The position numbers and the translations under genes were made by a program. From Candidatus Promineifilum breve (lineage in GTDB: Bacteria > Chloroflexota > Anaerolineae > Promineifilales > Promineifilaceae), in assembly GCF_900066015.1 (NCBI RefSeq), contig NZ_LN890655.1, positions 2,520,726 through 2,584,725 on the forward strand: DNA of 64,000 nt, in the 5' to 3' direction. Below, piece by piece: positions 18,312-29,895 of the stretch (its first letter is position 1; each line of letters begins with the position of its first letter). The notes beneath the pieces were generated by a model. That model made no database searches and was not told where the DNA came from. It saw nothing but the letters and a program-made list of their open reading frames with translations.

Positions 18312-18396
18312 GCGCCGGTCGGGTCGTTCGTCGACCGGGCGGCGCGGGCCGGCTCGGCGCCATGTGAACAGATTAGTTAGGAGTACAGCAACCGAG

Positions 18397-19389
18397 ATGA
18401 GTGAATGGAATGGCCGGCGCGTGCTGGTAACCGGCGCGGGTGGTTTCATCGGCAGCCAATTGACCGAAGCGCTGGCGCGCGGCGGGGCCAACGTGCGCGC
18501 CTTCGTGCGCTACAATTCGCGCGGCGACAGTGGCCTGCTGCGCCAGTTGCCGCCGGAGATCGCCCGCGAACTCGACGTGGTGGCCGGCGACCTGCGCGAC
18601 CCGGCGGCGGTGGCCGGGGCCGTGGCTGGGGTGGAGATCGTCTTCCACCTGGGGGCGATTATCTCCATTCCCTACTCCTATAAGCACCCCTACGAGACGG
18701 CCGAGACGAATTTCATGGGCACGCTCAACGTGCTGGAAGCCTGCCGCGCCCAGGGTGTGGCCCGGCTGGTGCATACGTCCACCAGCGAGGTCTACGGCAC
18801 GGCCCAGTTCACGCCCATGGACGAAAGCCACCCGCTGCAAGGGCAATCGCCCTACTCGGCCAGCAAGATCGGCGCCGACAAGCTGGTGGAGAGCTACTAC
18901 CGCGCCTTCAACCTGCCGGCGGTCACCGTGCGGCCGTTCAATACCTACGGCCCGCGCCAATCGGCCCGCGCCGTCATTCCCACCATCATCACCCAGGCCC
19001 TGACTGGCGATTGCATCCGCCTGGGCAATCTGACGGCGCGGCGCGATTTCACCTACGTGGGCGACACCGTGAGCGGCTTCCTGCGGGCGGCCGTCGCGCC
19101 TGATGTGGCGGGCCAGGAAGTGAATCTGGGCACGGGCCAGGACATCGCCATCGGCGAGCTGGCCGAGCGCATCATCGCCCGCGTCGGCCGGCCGGTGACC
19201 ATCGCCGCCGAATCGGAGCGGCTGCGGCCGGAGAAATCGGAGGTCATGCGTCTGTTGTCGGATAACGGGCTGGCCCGGCGCGCGCTGGGCTGGGAGCCGC
19301 TCTACTCGCTGGACGAGGGGCTGGGCGAGACCATCGCCTGGATCGCCGGCCACCTCGACTTCTATCGCGTCGGACGGTACGAGATCTAG
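18397..19389 (+). CDS. NAD-dependent nucleotide-sugar epimerase/4,6-dehydratase (extended SDR)
   Basis: 330 residues. The NAD-binding motif is G-A-G-G-F-I-G near the N-terminus, and the catalytic triad is visible as T-S-T-S-E-V-Y-G with Y-S-A-S-K (Y-X3-K). V-R-A-F-V-R-Y-N-S after the first beta-alpha unit resembles the LegB-type UDP-N-acetylglucosamine 4,6-dehydratases, which is a suggestion only. ATG 18397 has AGGAG 13 nt upstream; further in-frame starts run into the previous gene. With the nucleotidyltransferase and DegT aminotransferase that follow, it fits a pathway to a 4-amino-deoxysugar. Confidence 0.87.
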   Translation: MSEWNGRRVLVTGAGGFIGSQLTEALARGGANVRAFVRYNSRGDSGLLRQLPPEIARELDVVAGDLRDPAAVAGAVAGVEIVFHLGAIISIPYSYKHPYETAETNFMGTLNVLEACRAQGVARLVHTSTSEVYGTAQFTPMDESHPLQGQSPYSASKIGADKLVESYYRAFNLPAVTVRPFNTYGPRQSARAVIPTIITQALTGDCIRLGNLTARRDFTYVGDTVSGFLRAAVAPDVAGQEVNLGTGQDIAIGELAERIIARVGRPVTIAAESERLRPEKSEVMRLLSDNGLARRALGWEPLYSLDEGLGETIAWIAGHLDFYRVGRYEI

Positions 19390-19419
19390 GCCGCCGGGTG
19401 GCGCGCGGGAGATGGTAGT

Positions 19420-20184
19420 ATGAAAGCAGTTATTTTGGCCGGAGGTAAGGGCGCTCGACTCAGACCCTATACCACGATATTGCCCAAGCCGCTGATGCCC
19501 ATCGGCGACATGCCTATCCTGGAGATTTTGCTACGGCAGATGAAGCGGGCCGGCATCGACGAAGCGGTGTTGACCGTCGGCCATCTGGCCGAACTGCTGC
19601 GCCTCTTCTTCCGCGACGGCGAGCGGTTGGGGTTGCGCATCACCTATAGCTACGAGGACGCGCCACTGGGCACGGCCGGGCCGCTGTCGCTGGTGGAGGG
19701 GCTGAGCCAGACGTTCCTGGTCGCCAACGGCGACGTGCTGACGACGCTGCCGCTGGCGAACCTGTTGGCCCACCACCGCCTGAGCGGCGCGGCGGCCACC
19801 ATCGCCATGCACCGCCGCCAGGTCCACATCGATCTGGGCGTCATCCAGCAAAACGACAAAGGCCATGTCACCGGCTACATCGAAAAGCCGACCTACGATT
19901 TCATGGTCAGCATGGGCATCTACGTCTTCGAGCCGCGCGTGCTGTCGTTCATCCCGCGCAACGAGTACCTTGATTTCCCCGACCTGGTGCAGCGGCTCAT
20001 CGACGCCGGCGAGGTCGTGTCCGGCTTCCCGTTCGAGGGCTATTGGCAAGACCTGGGGCGGCCGGACGACTACGAGCGGGCCATCGAGGATTTCGACCGG
20101 ATGCGGGCCGAATTCCTGCCGCCGGAAGCGCCGCTCATCTATTCGCCCAACGGCGCGACGCGGGCCAGGGCGGCGGCGCGATGA
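19420..20184 (+). CDS. Sugar-phosphate nucleotidyltransferase
   Basis: 254 residues. The N-terminus holds the signature L-A-G-G-K-G-A-R-L-R-P-Y-T and the Lys of L-P-K-P-L-M-P-I-G-D; V-A-N-G-D-V-L is the metal-binding Asp block. It makes an NDP-sugar from NTP and a sugar 1-phosphate. There is no C-terminal acyltransferase-type beta-helix or CBS domain, so it is a stand-alone core enzyme. The stop overlaps the next start (ATGA), tying it to the aminotransferase. The sugar and nucleotide cannot be named. Confidence 0.87.
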   Translation: MKAVILAGGKGARLRPYTTILPKPLMPIGDMPILEILLRQMKRAGIDEAVLTVGHLAELLRLFFRDGERLGLRITYSYEDAPLGTAGPLSLVEGLSQTFLVANGDVLTTLPLANLLAHHRLSGAAATIAMHRRQVHIDLGVIQQNDKGHVTGYIEKPTYDFMVSMGIYVFEPRVLSFIPRNEYLDFPDLVQRLIDAGEVVSGFPFEGYWQDLGRPDDYERAIEDFDRMRAEFLPPEAPLIYSPNGATRARAAAR

Positions 20185-21395
20185 CCACCGAACAGGCGAC
20201 TACGCCCTGGCGCATCCCGCTGGCCGACGTCGATCTGGGCGCCGAGGAAGAGGCGGCTGTGCTGGCCGTGCTGCGGCGGCGCTGGCTGTCGATGGGCGAG
20301 GTGACGGCGGCCTTCGAGGCCGACTTCGCCGCGCTGACCGGCGCGCGCTATGCCCTGGCCGTCACCAACTGCACCGCCGCGCTCCATCTGGCCGGGCTGG
20401 CGCTGGGCTGGGGGCCGGGCGATGAGGTCATCGTGCCCTCGCTGACGTTCGTGGCCACGGCCAACGCCGTCCGCTACACCGGGGCCACGCCCGTCTTCGC
20501 CGACATCACGGCACTCGACGACTTCAGCCTGTCGGCGGCCGATGCCGCGGCGCGCATCACGCCGCGCACGCGAGCCATCATCGTCGTCCACTACGGCGGC
20601 CACGCCGCCGACATGGGCGCACTTCTGGCCCTGGCCGAGCGCCACGGGCTGGACGTGGTTGAAGACGTGGCCCACGCGCCGGGAGCCACGCTCGACGGCC
20701 GGGCGCTGGGCGCGTGGGGCCGCATCGGCTGCTTCAGCTTCTTCGCCAACAAAAACATGACCACCGGCGAGGGCGGGATGATCACCACCGATGACGACGA
20801 CGTGGCCGCCCGCTTGCGGCTGCTGCGCTCCCACGGCATGACCAGCCTGACCTGGGATCGCCATCGCGGCCACGCCTTTAGCTACGACGTGGTGGCCCCC
20901 GGCTACAACTATCGCCTCGACGAGCTGCGCGCCGCCATCGGCCGCGTCCAGTTGCAGAAGCTGCCGGAGGCCAACCGGCGGCGGCGGGCGCTCGATGCCC
21001 TCTATCGTGAATTATTGCCGGCCGCGGCCCCGGCGCTGGGCGTGCCCTATCAACAGTCGCGCGGCATCCCGGCCGGCCATCTGCGGCCGGTGCTGCTGCC
21101 CGTCGGAGCCGATCGGGCGCGGTTCATGGGCGAGATGAAGGCCCGCGGTATCCAGACCAGCATCCATTACCCGCCGGTGCACCGCTTCAGCTATTACCGC
21201 GAGCAGGGCAACGCGACGCCCTTGCCGCTGACCGAGGCGGTGGGCGCGCGGGTGGTGACCTTGCCGCTCTATCCGGGTCTCAGCCCGGCCGACGTGGAGA
21301 GCGTGGTATCGGCCGCGGCCGAGGCGCTGGCCGCCGCGACGGGGATGGAAATGGAAATGCGGCCGTTAGTCGAATCGTCAGCCGCATATGATTAA
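20181..21395 (+). CDS. DegT/DnrJ/EryC1 PLP-dependent sugar aminotransferase
   Basis: 404 residues from ATG 20181. Family blocks are in order: T-N-C-T-A-A-L-H-L near residue 70, D-V-V-E-D-V-A-H-A, and F-F-A-N-K-N-M-T-T-G-E-G-G-M, whose Lys should form the PLP aldimine. The C-terminal Y-P-P-V-H-R-F-S is typical of the family. It converts a keto-sugar nucleotide to an amino sugar, probably the product of the SDR at 18397. An overlapping start with the nucleotidyltransferase supports one pathway. Confidence 0.9.
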   Translation: MTTEQATTPWRIPLADVDLGAEEEAAVLAVLRRRWLSMGEVTAAFEADFAALTGARYALAVTNCTAALHLAGLALGWGPGDEVIVPSLTFVATANAVRYTGATPVFADITALDDFSLSAADAAARITPRTRAIIVVHYGGHAADMGALLALAERHGLDVVEDVAHAPGATLDGRALGAWGRIGCFSFFANKNMTTGEGGMITTDDDDVAARLRLLRSHGMTSLTWDRHRGHAFSYDVVAPGYNYRLDELRAAIGRVQLQKLPEANRRRRALDALYRELLPAAAPALGVPYQQSRGIPAGHLRPVLLPVGADRARFMGEMKARGIQTSIHYPPVHRFSYYREQGNATPLPLTEAVGARVVTLPLYPGLSPADVESVVSAAAEALAAATGMEMEMRPLVESSAAYD

Positions 21396-21498
21396 ATGGA
21401 ATTCGACTTGAGACGGGTATTGGTAGCGACAAAATCGTAACGGAATCATTTGACCTGCCGGCCGACGGCCAGGTCCCATGTGGAGTAAGGGTACTGAA

Positions 21499-23436
21499 AT
21501 GGAACTCAAGTTAATCGGACAGATGTTGCGGCGGTGGTCGTGGCTGCTGGTCATCGGCGGTCTGATCGGCGGCGGCATCGGCTATGCCATCTCGCTCTAT
21601 CAGACATTGGAATACGAGGCCCGCACCAAGGTCCTGGTCATGGAGCCGCTGGGCAACGGCGTCACCAACGCCACCGACCTGAACGACAAGGAACTGGCCG
21701 AGACGTATATGGAGCTGCTGGTGACGCAGCCCATCCTTGAATCCGTCGGCCAGAAGGCGGGCCGCCCCGTGCGCGCGCAACAGATTAGCACGATGCGCGT
21801 GCGTGATACCGGCCTGCTGGAGGTGACGGTGCGCGACACCGACCCGCAGCAGGCGGCGCTCGTCGCCAATGTGCTGGTCGAGGTGCTCATCGAGTATAAC
21901 GAGGCCCTCCAGCTATCGCGCTTCGCCTCCTCCGAGCAAAGTCTCGAATTGCAGGTGGGCGAGATCGAAAGCGAACTGTCCCAGTTGGAGAGCGACATTG
22001 AGCAGCGCTCGGAGCAGGACATCGAAACCCAGCGCCTGGCAATCGAACAGCAGAAGCTGGAGCTGGAGCAGCAGATCTTCGCCCTGCAAGGCGAGATCGC
22101 CCGGCTGGAGCAGGACGTTGACGACCTGACCCCCGACGCGCTGCCCAACCAGTTGCCGCCGCCGCTGACGCTGGACCAACGCAACCAACTCAACGAGAAG
22201 CGCACCCAGTTGGCCCAAAAGCAGTTCCAATTGGGGCTGGCCGAGGAAACGTACTTCCGGCTGGTCTTGCCCGAAGATCCGTTGACGGCTGGGAATCCCA
22301 CGGTCGATAGCATCCAGAATCTGGAAGAAGCCAATCTCGAACTTTATCGCCAACTCTATTCGAGCCTGCAAAGCAACTACGAGGCGGTTCGTCTGGCCCG
22401 CCTGCAAAACACGCCCAACGTCGTCCAGGTGGAACGGGCTGTCCCGCCCACCCAACCCATCCAGGCCGGGCCGCTGCGCAACATCATCCTCGGCGCGGTC
22501 ATCGGCTTGCTGCTGACCGGCACCATCGCCTTCATGCTGGAGTACATGGACGACACGCTCAAGACCCCGCAGGACGTCACCAACGTGCTGGGCCTGCCGG
22601 TAGTGGGCTACGTCGTCAACGAGTCGAGCATGGACAAGCAGGAGGGCACGCCCTACGTGTCGGCCCACCCGCGCTCGCCGATGGCCGAGACGTTCCGCAC
22701 CCTGCGCACCAACCTGGAGTTCGCCAGCGTCGATAAATCGCTCAAGACGATCCTCATCACCAGCCCCGGCGCGGGCGAGGGCAAGACGACGGTCGCCACC
22801 AATCTGGCGGCGGTCATGGCCCAGGCCAACAAGCGGGTTATCCTGCTGGAAGGCGACCTGCGCCGGCCGCGCGTCCACAAGGCGCTGGGCATGACCAACC
22901 AGGTCGGCCTGAGCGACGTCTTCCGCGGCCAGATGGACATCCGCGACGTGGCCCGCTATTCCAAGGTCAAGGACCTGGCGGTCATCACCAGCGGCAGCCT
23001 GCCGCCCAACCCGGCCGAATTGCTCGGCTCGGCGCGGATGGTGCAAATCCTGGCCCGCCTGGTGGAATCGGCCTCGGTGGTCATCATCGATAGCCCGCCG
23101 TTCGTCGTGGCCGACTCGACGGTGCTGGCGGCCAAGGTCGATGGCGTGCTGCTGGTCATCCAGCCGGGCAAGACCCATGCCGAGGCGGCGCGCACCATGC
23201 TGGCCCAACTCGACCGGGCCGGGGCCCACGTCGTCGGCGTCGTCCTGAACCGCGTCTCGCGCAAGACGAGCAACTACTACGGCTATTACCGTTACGAAAA
23301 CGACCCCATCTACACGGTCGAGAACAGCGCGACGGAAGACGGCGACAGCAACGGCCGGCGCAAGGGGCTGGCGTCGATGTTCAACGGCAACGGCAAAAAT
23401 GTGAACGGCAAGATCAGCGAGGAAATCGCCTCCTGA
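21499..23436 (+). CDS. Wzz-type chain-length determinant fused to a BY-kinase
   Basis: 645 residues. A Wzz domain comes first: a membrane helix near residue 20, a periplasmic coiled coil rich in Glu/Gln (~150-215), and a second helix near residues 335-360. The cytoplasmic half is a bacterial tyrosine kinase: Walker A G-A-G-E-G-K-T-T (Lys about 429), Walker A' L-L-E-G-D-L-R-R-P-R, Walker B V-V-I-I-D-S-P-P. The C-terminus is Tyr-rich (N-Y-Y-G-Y-Y-R-Y), the usual autophosphorylation cluster. It regulates chain length and the Wzy/export machinery. ATG 21499 is preferred over ATG 21478 because AAGGG lies at proper spacing. Confidence 0.93.
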   Translation: MELKLIGQMLRRWSWLLVIGGLIGGGIGYAISLYQTLEYEARTKVLVMEPLGNGVTNATDLNDKELAETYMELLVTQPILESVGQKAGRPVRAQQISTMRVRDTGLLEVTVRDTDPQQAALVANVLVEVLIEYNEALQLSRFASSEQSLELQVGEIESELSQLESDIEQRSEQDIETQRLAIEQQKLELEQQIFALQGEIARLEQDVDDLTPDALPNQLPPPLTLDQRNQLNEKRTQLAQKQFQLGLAEETYFRLVLPEDPLTAGNPTVDSIQNLEEANLELYRQLYSSLQSNYEAVRLARLQNTPNVVQVERAVPPTQPIQAGPLRNIILGAVIGLLLTGTIAFMLEYMDDTLKTPQDVTNVLGLPVVGYVVNESSMDKQEGTPYVSAHPRSPMAETFRTLRTNLEFASVDKSLKTILITSPGAGEGKTTVATNLAAVMAQANKRVILLEGDLRRPRVHKALGMTNQVGLSDVFRGQMDIRDVARYSKVKDLAVITSGSLPPNPAELLGSARMVQILARLVESASVVIIDSPPFVVADSTVLAAKVDGVLLVIQPGKTHAEAARTMLAQLDRAGAHVVGVVLNRVSRKTSNYYGYYRYENDPIYTVENSATEDGDSNGRRKGLASMFNGNGKNVNGKISEEIAS

Positions 23437-23624
23437 TCGACCCGGTGGGGCGGAGTTCACGGCTAATTCACGACCTCTTCACCGCTTTTCCATTAGAGCC
23501 ATCGGGGGCGGCTGGTATGATTCGGCAACGGAGCATACCGGCCGTTCCCCGGCTACGTTCTGCTTAGCAACCGGACGATCATCGCGGCGTATTGGAACAA
23601 ATCTAGTAACGGAAGTAAACCGAC

Positions 23625-25121
23625 ATGCAACAGAGCCAAACCTACCGGCCCCCGCTGCCTCGCCAATCCCAGGCAACCGGCGCGTCGAGCGCGCCCGACC
23701 GTTGCCCCTATCTGGGCATCGCGGCCGATCCGGGTACGTCGCTCGAATTCCCCTCCGACGCCCACCAGTGCCACAGTACGCGCCTGCAAGTGCCCATCAG
23801 CACCATCCATCAGGAAAACTATTGCCTCTCGCCCCATTACGAGGCTTGCCCCGTCTATCGCCAGCACCCGCCGGCCGCCGCGAACGACGCGCTGCTGCCG
23901 CTGTCGGCCGTGGCCGTGGCCGTGGCCCCGACAGCCGTGGCCCCGGTAGCCGTGGCGGCATCGGCCGTGGCCCCGGTAGCCGTGGCGGCAAAAGCCGTAG
24001 CAGCGCCGACAGTCACGGCGGTTGAGGCCCAACCCTCGCCCTGGGTTCCGGTTTCGGCTCCGGCCATGACCGCGCCTGCGGCGGTGGGCAGCGCGGCACT
24101 GGGCAGCGCCCCGGCCCTGCCCGCCCCGGCTCTGCCGCCGCCATCCCGTTCGGCCCTGGACTGGAATCAACCGGCCCATCCCGACTTCGCCGCCGACATC
24201 GCCGCCGAGACGGCCCGCCGCCGCACACGCCGCGTCGATGGGCGGCCGGTGGTGATCGGCCTGCTGTTGCTGTTGCTCATCCCGCTGGTCTGGTGGCTGT
24301 GGACGACTGTGCGGCCCGGCGCGCGCGGCGCGGCCGATCCAATCGGTGGGTCTGTGGTCACATTGCCCACGCTCGCCGCCACGGCCCAGGTTCCGCCCAC
24401 CGCTAACGCCGCCATCGCCGCGGCGGCCTCGCCCACACTGGCCGCCGAGGCCGCCGCCGGCCAACCCGAAGCCACGGCCACCGAACGGCCGGCGGCCACG
24501 GCCACGGCCACCGACCTGGAGAATATCGCCGCCACGGCCACGGCCCTCTTCGCCGCGGCCACCCCGGCCACGGCGTGCGTCGCCCCCGCCTGGTGGGTGG
24601 CCTACACCATCGAGGCCGGCGACACGCTGGAAAGCCTGGCCGCGGCGCGGGGCGTGTTGCCCGAGGAACTGATCGTCGCCAACTGCCTGGCCGGGCCGGA
24701 GCTGCCGGCCGGCCTGGTCATCGCCCTGCCGCCGGTGGGGATCATCATCGCCCTGCCGGGCCAGGCCACGGCCACGACGACGCGGCCCGCGGTCACGCCC
24801 ACGCGCCGCGTGCCGGCCCTGCCCACCGCGCCGATCTTCTTCCTGCCCACGCCGACCTTCCCGGTGGTCATTATCCTGCCGACGCCGTTGCCGATCTTCG
24901 CGCCGACCGACGAGCCGGCCACCCAGCCGACGCGCCAGCCGACACGGCCGCCGGTGCAGCCGACAGCGACAACCAGTGTCGTGTTGACCGCTACCGTGCC
25001 GCCTATCATCACAACTACAGCTACCGTGCCTCCGCCCACCACGGCGACACCTACCCAAACGCCACCACCTTTTGGCACTCAAACGCTACCGACCTTCACA
25101 CCAACCCCTTCATCTCCGTAG
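23625..25121 (+). CDS. LysM-domain membrane-anchored envelope protein with Cys-rich cytoplasmic N-terminus
   Basis: 498 residues. Residues ~27-85 carry C-P-Y-L-G, H-Q-C-H, Y-C-L and C-P-V-Y, a Cys/His set that looks metal-binding. A low-complexity Ala/Val/Pro tract follows (about 23910-24010, built of GCCGTGGC-like repeats). One membrane helix lies near residues 207-225. Outside, after a Thr/Ala-rich linker, is a LysM-like domain (Y-T-I-E-A-G-D-T-L, residues ~327-370), then a Pro/Thr-rich tail of about 120 residues. It probably binds peptidoglycan or a related glycan. Its place beside the BY-kinase suggests a link to polymer export or attachment. Confidence 0.75.
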   Translation: MQQSQTYRPPLPRQSQATGASSAPDRCPYLGIAADPGTSLEFPSDAHQCHSTRLQVPISTIHQENYCLSPHYEACPVYRQHPPAAANDALLPLSAVAVAVAPTAVAPVAVAASAVAPVAVAAKAVAAPTVTAVEAQPSPWVPVSAPAMTAPAAVGSAALGSAPALPAPALPPPSRSALDWNQPAHPDFAADIAAETARRRTRRVDGRPVVIGLLLLLLIPLVWWLWTTVRPGARGAADPIGGSVVTLPTLAATAQVPPTANAAIAAAASPTLAAEAAAGQPEATATERPAATATATDLENIAATATALFAAATPATACVAPAWWVAYTIEAGDTLESLAAARGVLPEELIVANCLAGPELPAGLVIALPPVGIIIALPGQATATTTRPAVTPTRRVPALPTAPIFFLPTPTFPVVIILPTPLPIFAPTDEPATQPTRQPTRPPVQPTATTSVVLTATVPPIITTTATVPPPTTATPTQTPPPFGTQTLPTFTPTPSSP

Positions 25122-25156
25122 CAAGATGAGATCGATTGTTAAGAGTGTCTTATGTG

Positions 25157-25184
25157 TTGACAGTAGAATGTCGCGGGCTATTCC
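25157..25184 (+). promoter_or_regulatory. Candidate sigma70 promoter
   Basis: TTGACA at 25157-25162 and TATTCC at 25179-25184 are spaced 16 bp, in the 120-nt AT-richer gap before the second O-antigen-ligase-like gene. The -35 is perfect but the -10 is weak. It would make the gene at 25242 its own transcription unit. Confidence 0.35.
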
Positions 25185-25241
25185 GTAACTTAGCGGTGCG
25201 GTTGATACACCACCTGGCACCCTTTCATTGCAGGCACATTT

Positions 25242-27230
25242 ATGGACAAGCCATTGGTCGGTCATCAGGAGTATAGGGCATCTGCGACTTCACCGGCGCG
25301 GATCGACGTATTGGTTTTAGCCCTGACGGCGCTGCCGCTGCTGGCCGCCGGCTTCTTCCCGCGGCCGGTCAGTGGAGCGGCGCTGCTCTTGTTGCTGGCG
25401 CCCTTTATCGTCCGCCTGATGTTTGGCCGGCCGCTGGCCCGGCCGTCGGCGGCCAATTTGCCGGTGGCGCTGCTGGCTTTTGTTTTCCTGCCGCTGGCTT
25501 TTCTGATGAGTCCCGCGCCATGGGTAACGGCCTGGCCGCGGCTGACCACATTGGCCTGGTCGATTGCCCTGTTCTTCGTCGTCGCCAACTGGCCGCAGCC
25601 GGGGCCACCGGCCGGCTTGCGCACCCGCATCGGCCGGCCGACGCGGGTCTACCTGGGCCTGGGGCTGGCCGTGGCCGTTGCCGGCGCGTTGGGCATGCGC
25701 AGCGTCGATAAGCTGTTCTCGCTGCCGGCCACCGGCATCCTGGCCGACAGCCTGGGCTGGGAAAACGGGCTGCCGACGAACGAGATCGCCGGCGTCCTGA
25801 CGTTGTTTATCCCCTTTGCGGCGGCGCTGGCCTTCGGCTGCCTGCTGACGGGGCGACGGCGGCCGGCGCTCATCTTGCTGTTGCTGACACTGGTCATGGC
25901 CGTGACGCTGGTACTCAGCCAGTCGCGCACCGGGCTGGCGGCCACGGCCATCGGCGTAGGGCTGGCCCTGGCCGTCTCCGGAGCCATCGGCCGCAAGTGG
26001 CTGGCCGGTGGGCTGGTCGCCGCCGGGCTGGGCGTGCTGTTGGTCGCCCTGACGCCGCTGGCCGACTGGTTCGTCTTCGCCGGGGCCAATTCGTGGAACA
26101 GCGTGCTTGGCCCGCGGCTGGGCATCTGGGGGCAGGCGGCCGACGCCATCCGCGACCATCCGCTGTGGGGCATGGGGCTGGGCGAATTCGGCGGGCTGGT
26201 GCGCGCGGTCTATCCGCTGGTCGCCCCGGCCGAGGGGCCGCTGCTGGAAGATGCCCACAATCTCTATATGCAGACGGCGCTCGATTTCGGTGTGGCCGGG
26301 CTGCTGGTCTTCCTGTGCGCGGCGGTCATCGTGTTCATCTCCGCCATCCGCCTGGTGCGCGACCGGCCGCCGCGCACGTTGGGCCGCCTGTGGGCCGCCG
26401 GGCTGCTGGGGGCGCTGCTGGCCCATGCCCTCTATAGCCTGACCGACGCCGTGGCCCTGGGCACATTGGCCGGCGTGCCGTTGTGGTTCCTGTTTGGGCT
26501 GGTGATGAGCGCCACCGGGCGGCGGCTGCGGCTGGCCTGGTCGAACCCGGCGCGCATCGTTTTCGCCGGGGGTCTATTGCTGGCGATCATCCTGTCGGCC
26601 ATGAGCCTGCGCGTCAATCGCGCCGGGCAACTGGCGGCCCACGCCCTGCTCAATCCGGCGGCCGACGTGGGCGCTGCCGCTGCCGAAGTCGGGGGGCTGG
26701 CCGCCGATGAGTGCCGGGCGTACTGGTTCGAGGGCTTGCTGCGCGACGCGACCGGCGACGTCGCCGGCCGGTCGGCGGCCTGGGGTTCGCTGCTGGAATG
26801 CACCGGCGACTATCTGGCCTATATGCCCGCGCTGGCCGCCGGCGACGCGGAACTGGCGGCGCGGGCCGTGACCGCCTGGCCGGGCGAGGCCGCCGGCTAC
26901 TTCTGGCTGGCCGCCGTCGTGGCCGCCGAGTCGCCCGAATCGGCCATCGACCTCTACCGCCAAGGGCTGGCGCTGGCCCCCGATGACGGGCGGCGCTGGC
27001 TGGCGCTGGGCGAACTGCTCCGGGCGAGCGATCCAACCGCCGCCGAAGAGGCCTACCTGCAAGCCTGCCGCCACGGCGACCCCGGGGCCAACGGCTGCCT
27101 GGGCGCCGGTTGGCTGGCCGAGCAGCGCGGCGACCTGTTGCGGGCGATTGAGATTTACCGCCTCTCCAACTGGGAGGGCGCGCGCCGGGAGGCCGACGCG
27201 CTGGAACAACAACTAAACGGCCAACCCTGA
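25242..27230 (+). CDS. O-antigen ligase/polymerase-like protein with TPR-like C-terminal domain
   Basis: 662 residues. Residues ~20-450 contain about a dozen membrane helices. The block L-V-L-S-Q-S-R-T-G-L and the later H-N-L-Y-M-Q are the conserved Arg and His regions of the Wzy_C/WaaL superfamily. The last ~180 residues are soluble and helical (L-Y-R-Q-G-L-A-L-A-P-D-D) and look like TPR repeats, a combination found in many ligases of this family. It is the second such protein in the locus (see 3983), so one may polymerise and the other ligate. Confidence 0.82.
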   Translation: MDKPLVGHQEYRASATSPARIDVLVLALTALPLLAAGFFPRPVSGAALLLLLAPFIVRLMFGRPLARPSAANLPVALLAFVFLPLAFLMSPAPWVTAWPRLTTLAWSIALFFVVANWPQPGPPAGLRTRIGRPTRVYLGLGLAVAVAGALGMRSVDKLFSLPATGILADSLGWENGLPTNEIAGVLTLFIPFAAALAFGCLLTGRRRPALILLLLTLVMAVTLVLSQSRTGLAATAIGVGLALAVSGAIGRKWLAGGLVAAGLGVLLVALTPLADWFVFAGANSWNSVLGPRLGIWGQAADAIRDHPLWGMGLGEFGGLVRAVYPLVAPAEGPLLEDAHNLYMQTALDFGVAGLLVFLCAAVIVFISAIRLVRDRPPRTLGRLWAAGLLGALLAHALYSLTDAVALGTLAGVPLWFLFGLVMSATGRRLRLAWSNPARIVFAGGLLLAIILSAMSLRVNRAGQLAAHALLNPAADVGAAAAEVGGLAADECRAYWFEGLLRDATGDVAGRSAAWGSLLECTGDYLAYMPALAAGDAELAARAVTAWPGEAAGYFWLAAVVAAESPESAIDLYRQGLALAPDDGRRWLALGELLRASDPTAAEEAYLQACRHGDPGANGCLGAGWLAEQRGDLLRAIEIYRLSNWEGARREADALEQQLNGQP

Positions 27231-27238
27231 CCGCCCCC

Positions 27239-27271
27239 GACCTCAGAGGTTTGCCGTAAACCTCTGAGGTC
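27239..27271. terminator. 14-bp perfect inverted repeat, probable terminator
   Basis: Arms 27239-27252 (gacctcagaggttt) and 27258-27271 pair perfectly around a 5-nt loop. It lies between the end of the polysaccharide locus and the ABC-F gene. There is no long T tract, and the -10 of the next gene starts 2 nt later. It could be a terminator or a copy of a dispersed palindrome. Confidence 0.5.
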
Positions 27272-27272
27272 T

Positions 27273-27278
27273 TATAAT
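27273..27278 (+). promoter_or_regulatory. -10 box TATAAT for a leaderless ABC-F transcript
   Basis: A perfect TATAAT ends 8 nt before ATG 27287, with no ribosome site in between. Transcription would begin at or next to the start codon. The same spacing and the same CCCTC before ATG occur at 30028. Confidence 0.5.
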
Positions 27279-27286
27279 CCGCCCTC

Positions 27287-29344
<2,058 letters not shown>

Positions 29345-29895
29345 CATCGCCACGGGCAAATCGGCGGTCATGCGGCTGGCCGCCGAGCGTGGCGCGCTGA
29401 CCATCGACGCCGACCGCGTGGTGCACGAACTGCTGGACGGCGACCCGGCCATCCAGGCCGCCGTGGCCGAGGCGTTCGGGCCGGAGGTGCGGCGGGCCGA
29501 CGGCCGCATCGACCGCGCCGTGCTGGGCGGCCTCGTCTTTGGCGACGCGGAACGCCTGCGCCAACTGGAAGCGTTGCTGCACCCGGCGGTGCGGGCGGAG
29601 ATCGGCCGGCGGGTGGCCGCGGCCGGCGACCGGGTGGTGATGATCGAGGCCATCAAGCTGCTGGAAGGGCCATTGGCCGCCGCCTGCGACGCCATCTGGG
29701 TGACGGCCTGCGCCCCAGCGACGCAGATGGCTCGGCTGCGCGTCTGCCGGGGGATGGACGAGGCCGCGGCGCTGGCCCGCGTGGCGGCCCAGGCCCCGCA
29801 AGAAGAGAAGATCGCCCGCGCCAACGTGGTCATCCGCACCGACGGCCTGCTGCGCGAGACGGAAGCGCAGTTTGACGCCGCGTGGCGGCAAATTT

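Noticed and set aside
18312-18365. Terminator between the sugar transferase and SDR genes
   Set aside because: CCGGTCG/CGACCGG can pair, but with a 10-nt loop, no T run and a GC-rich surround; I could not separate it from background.
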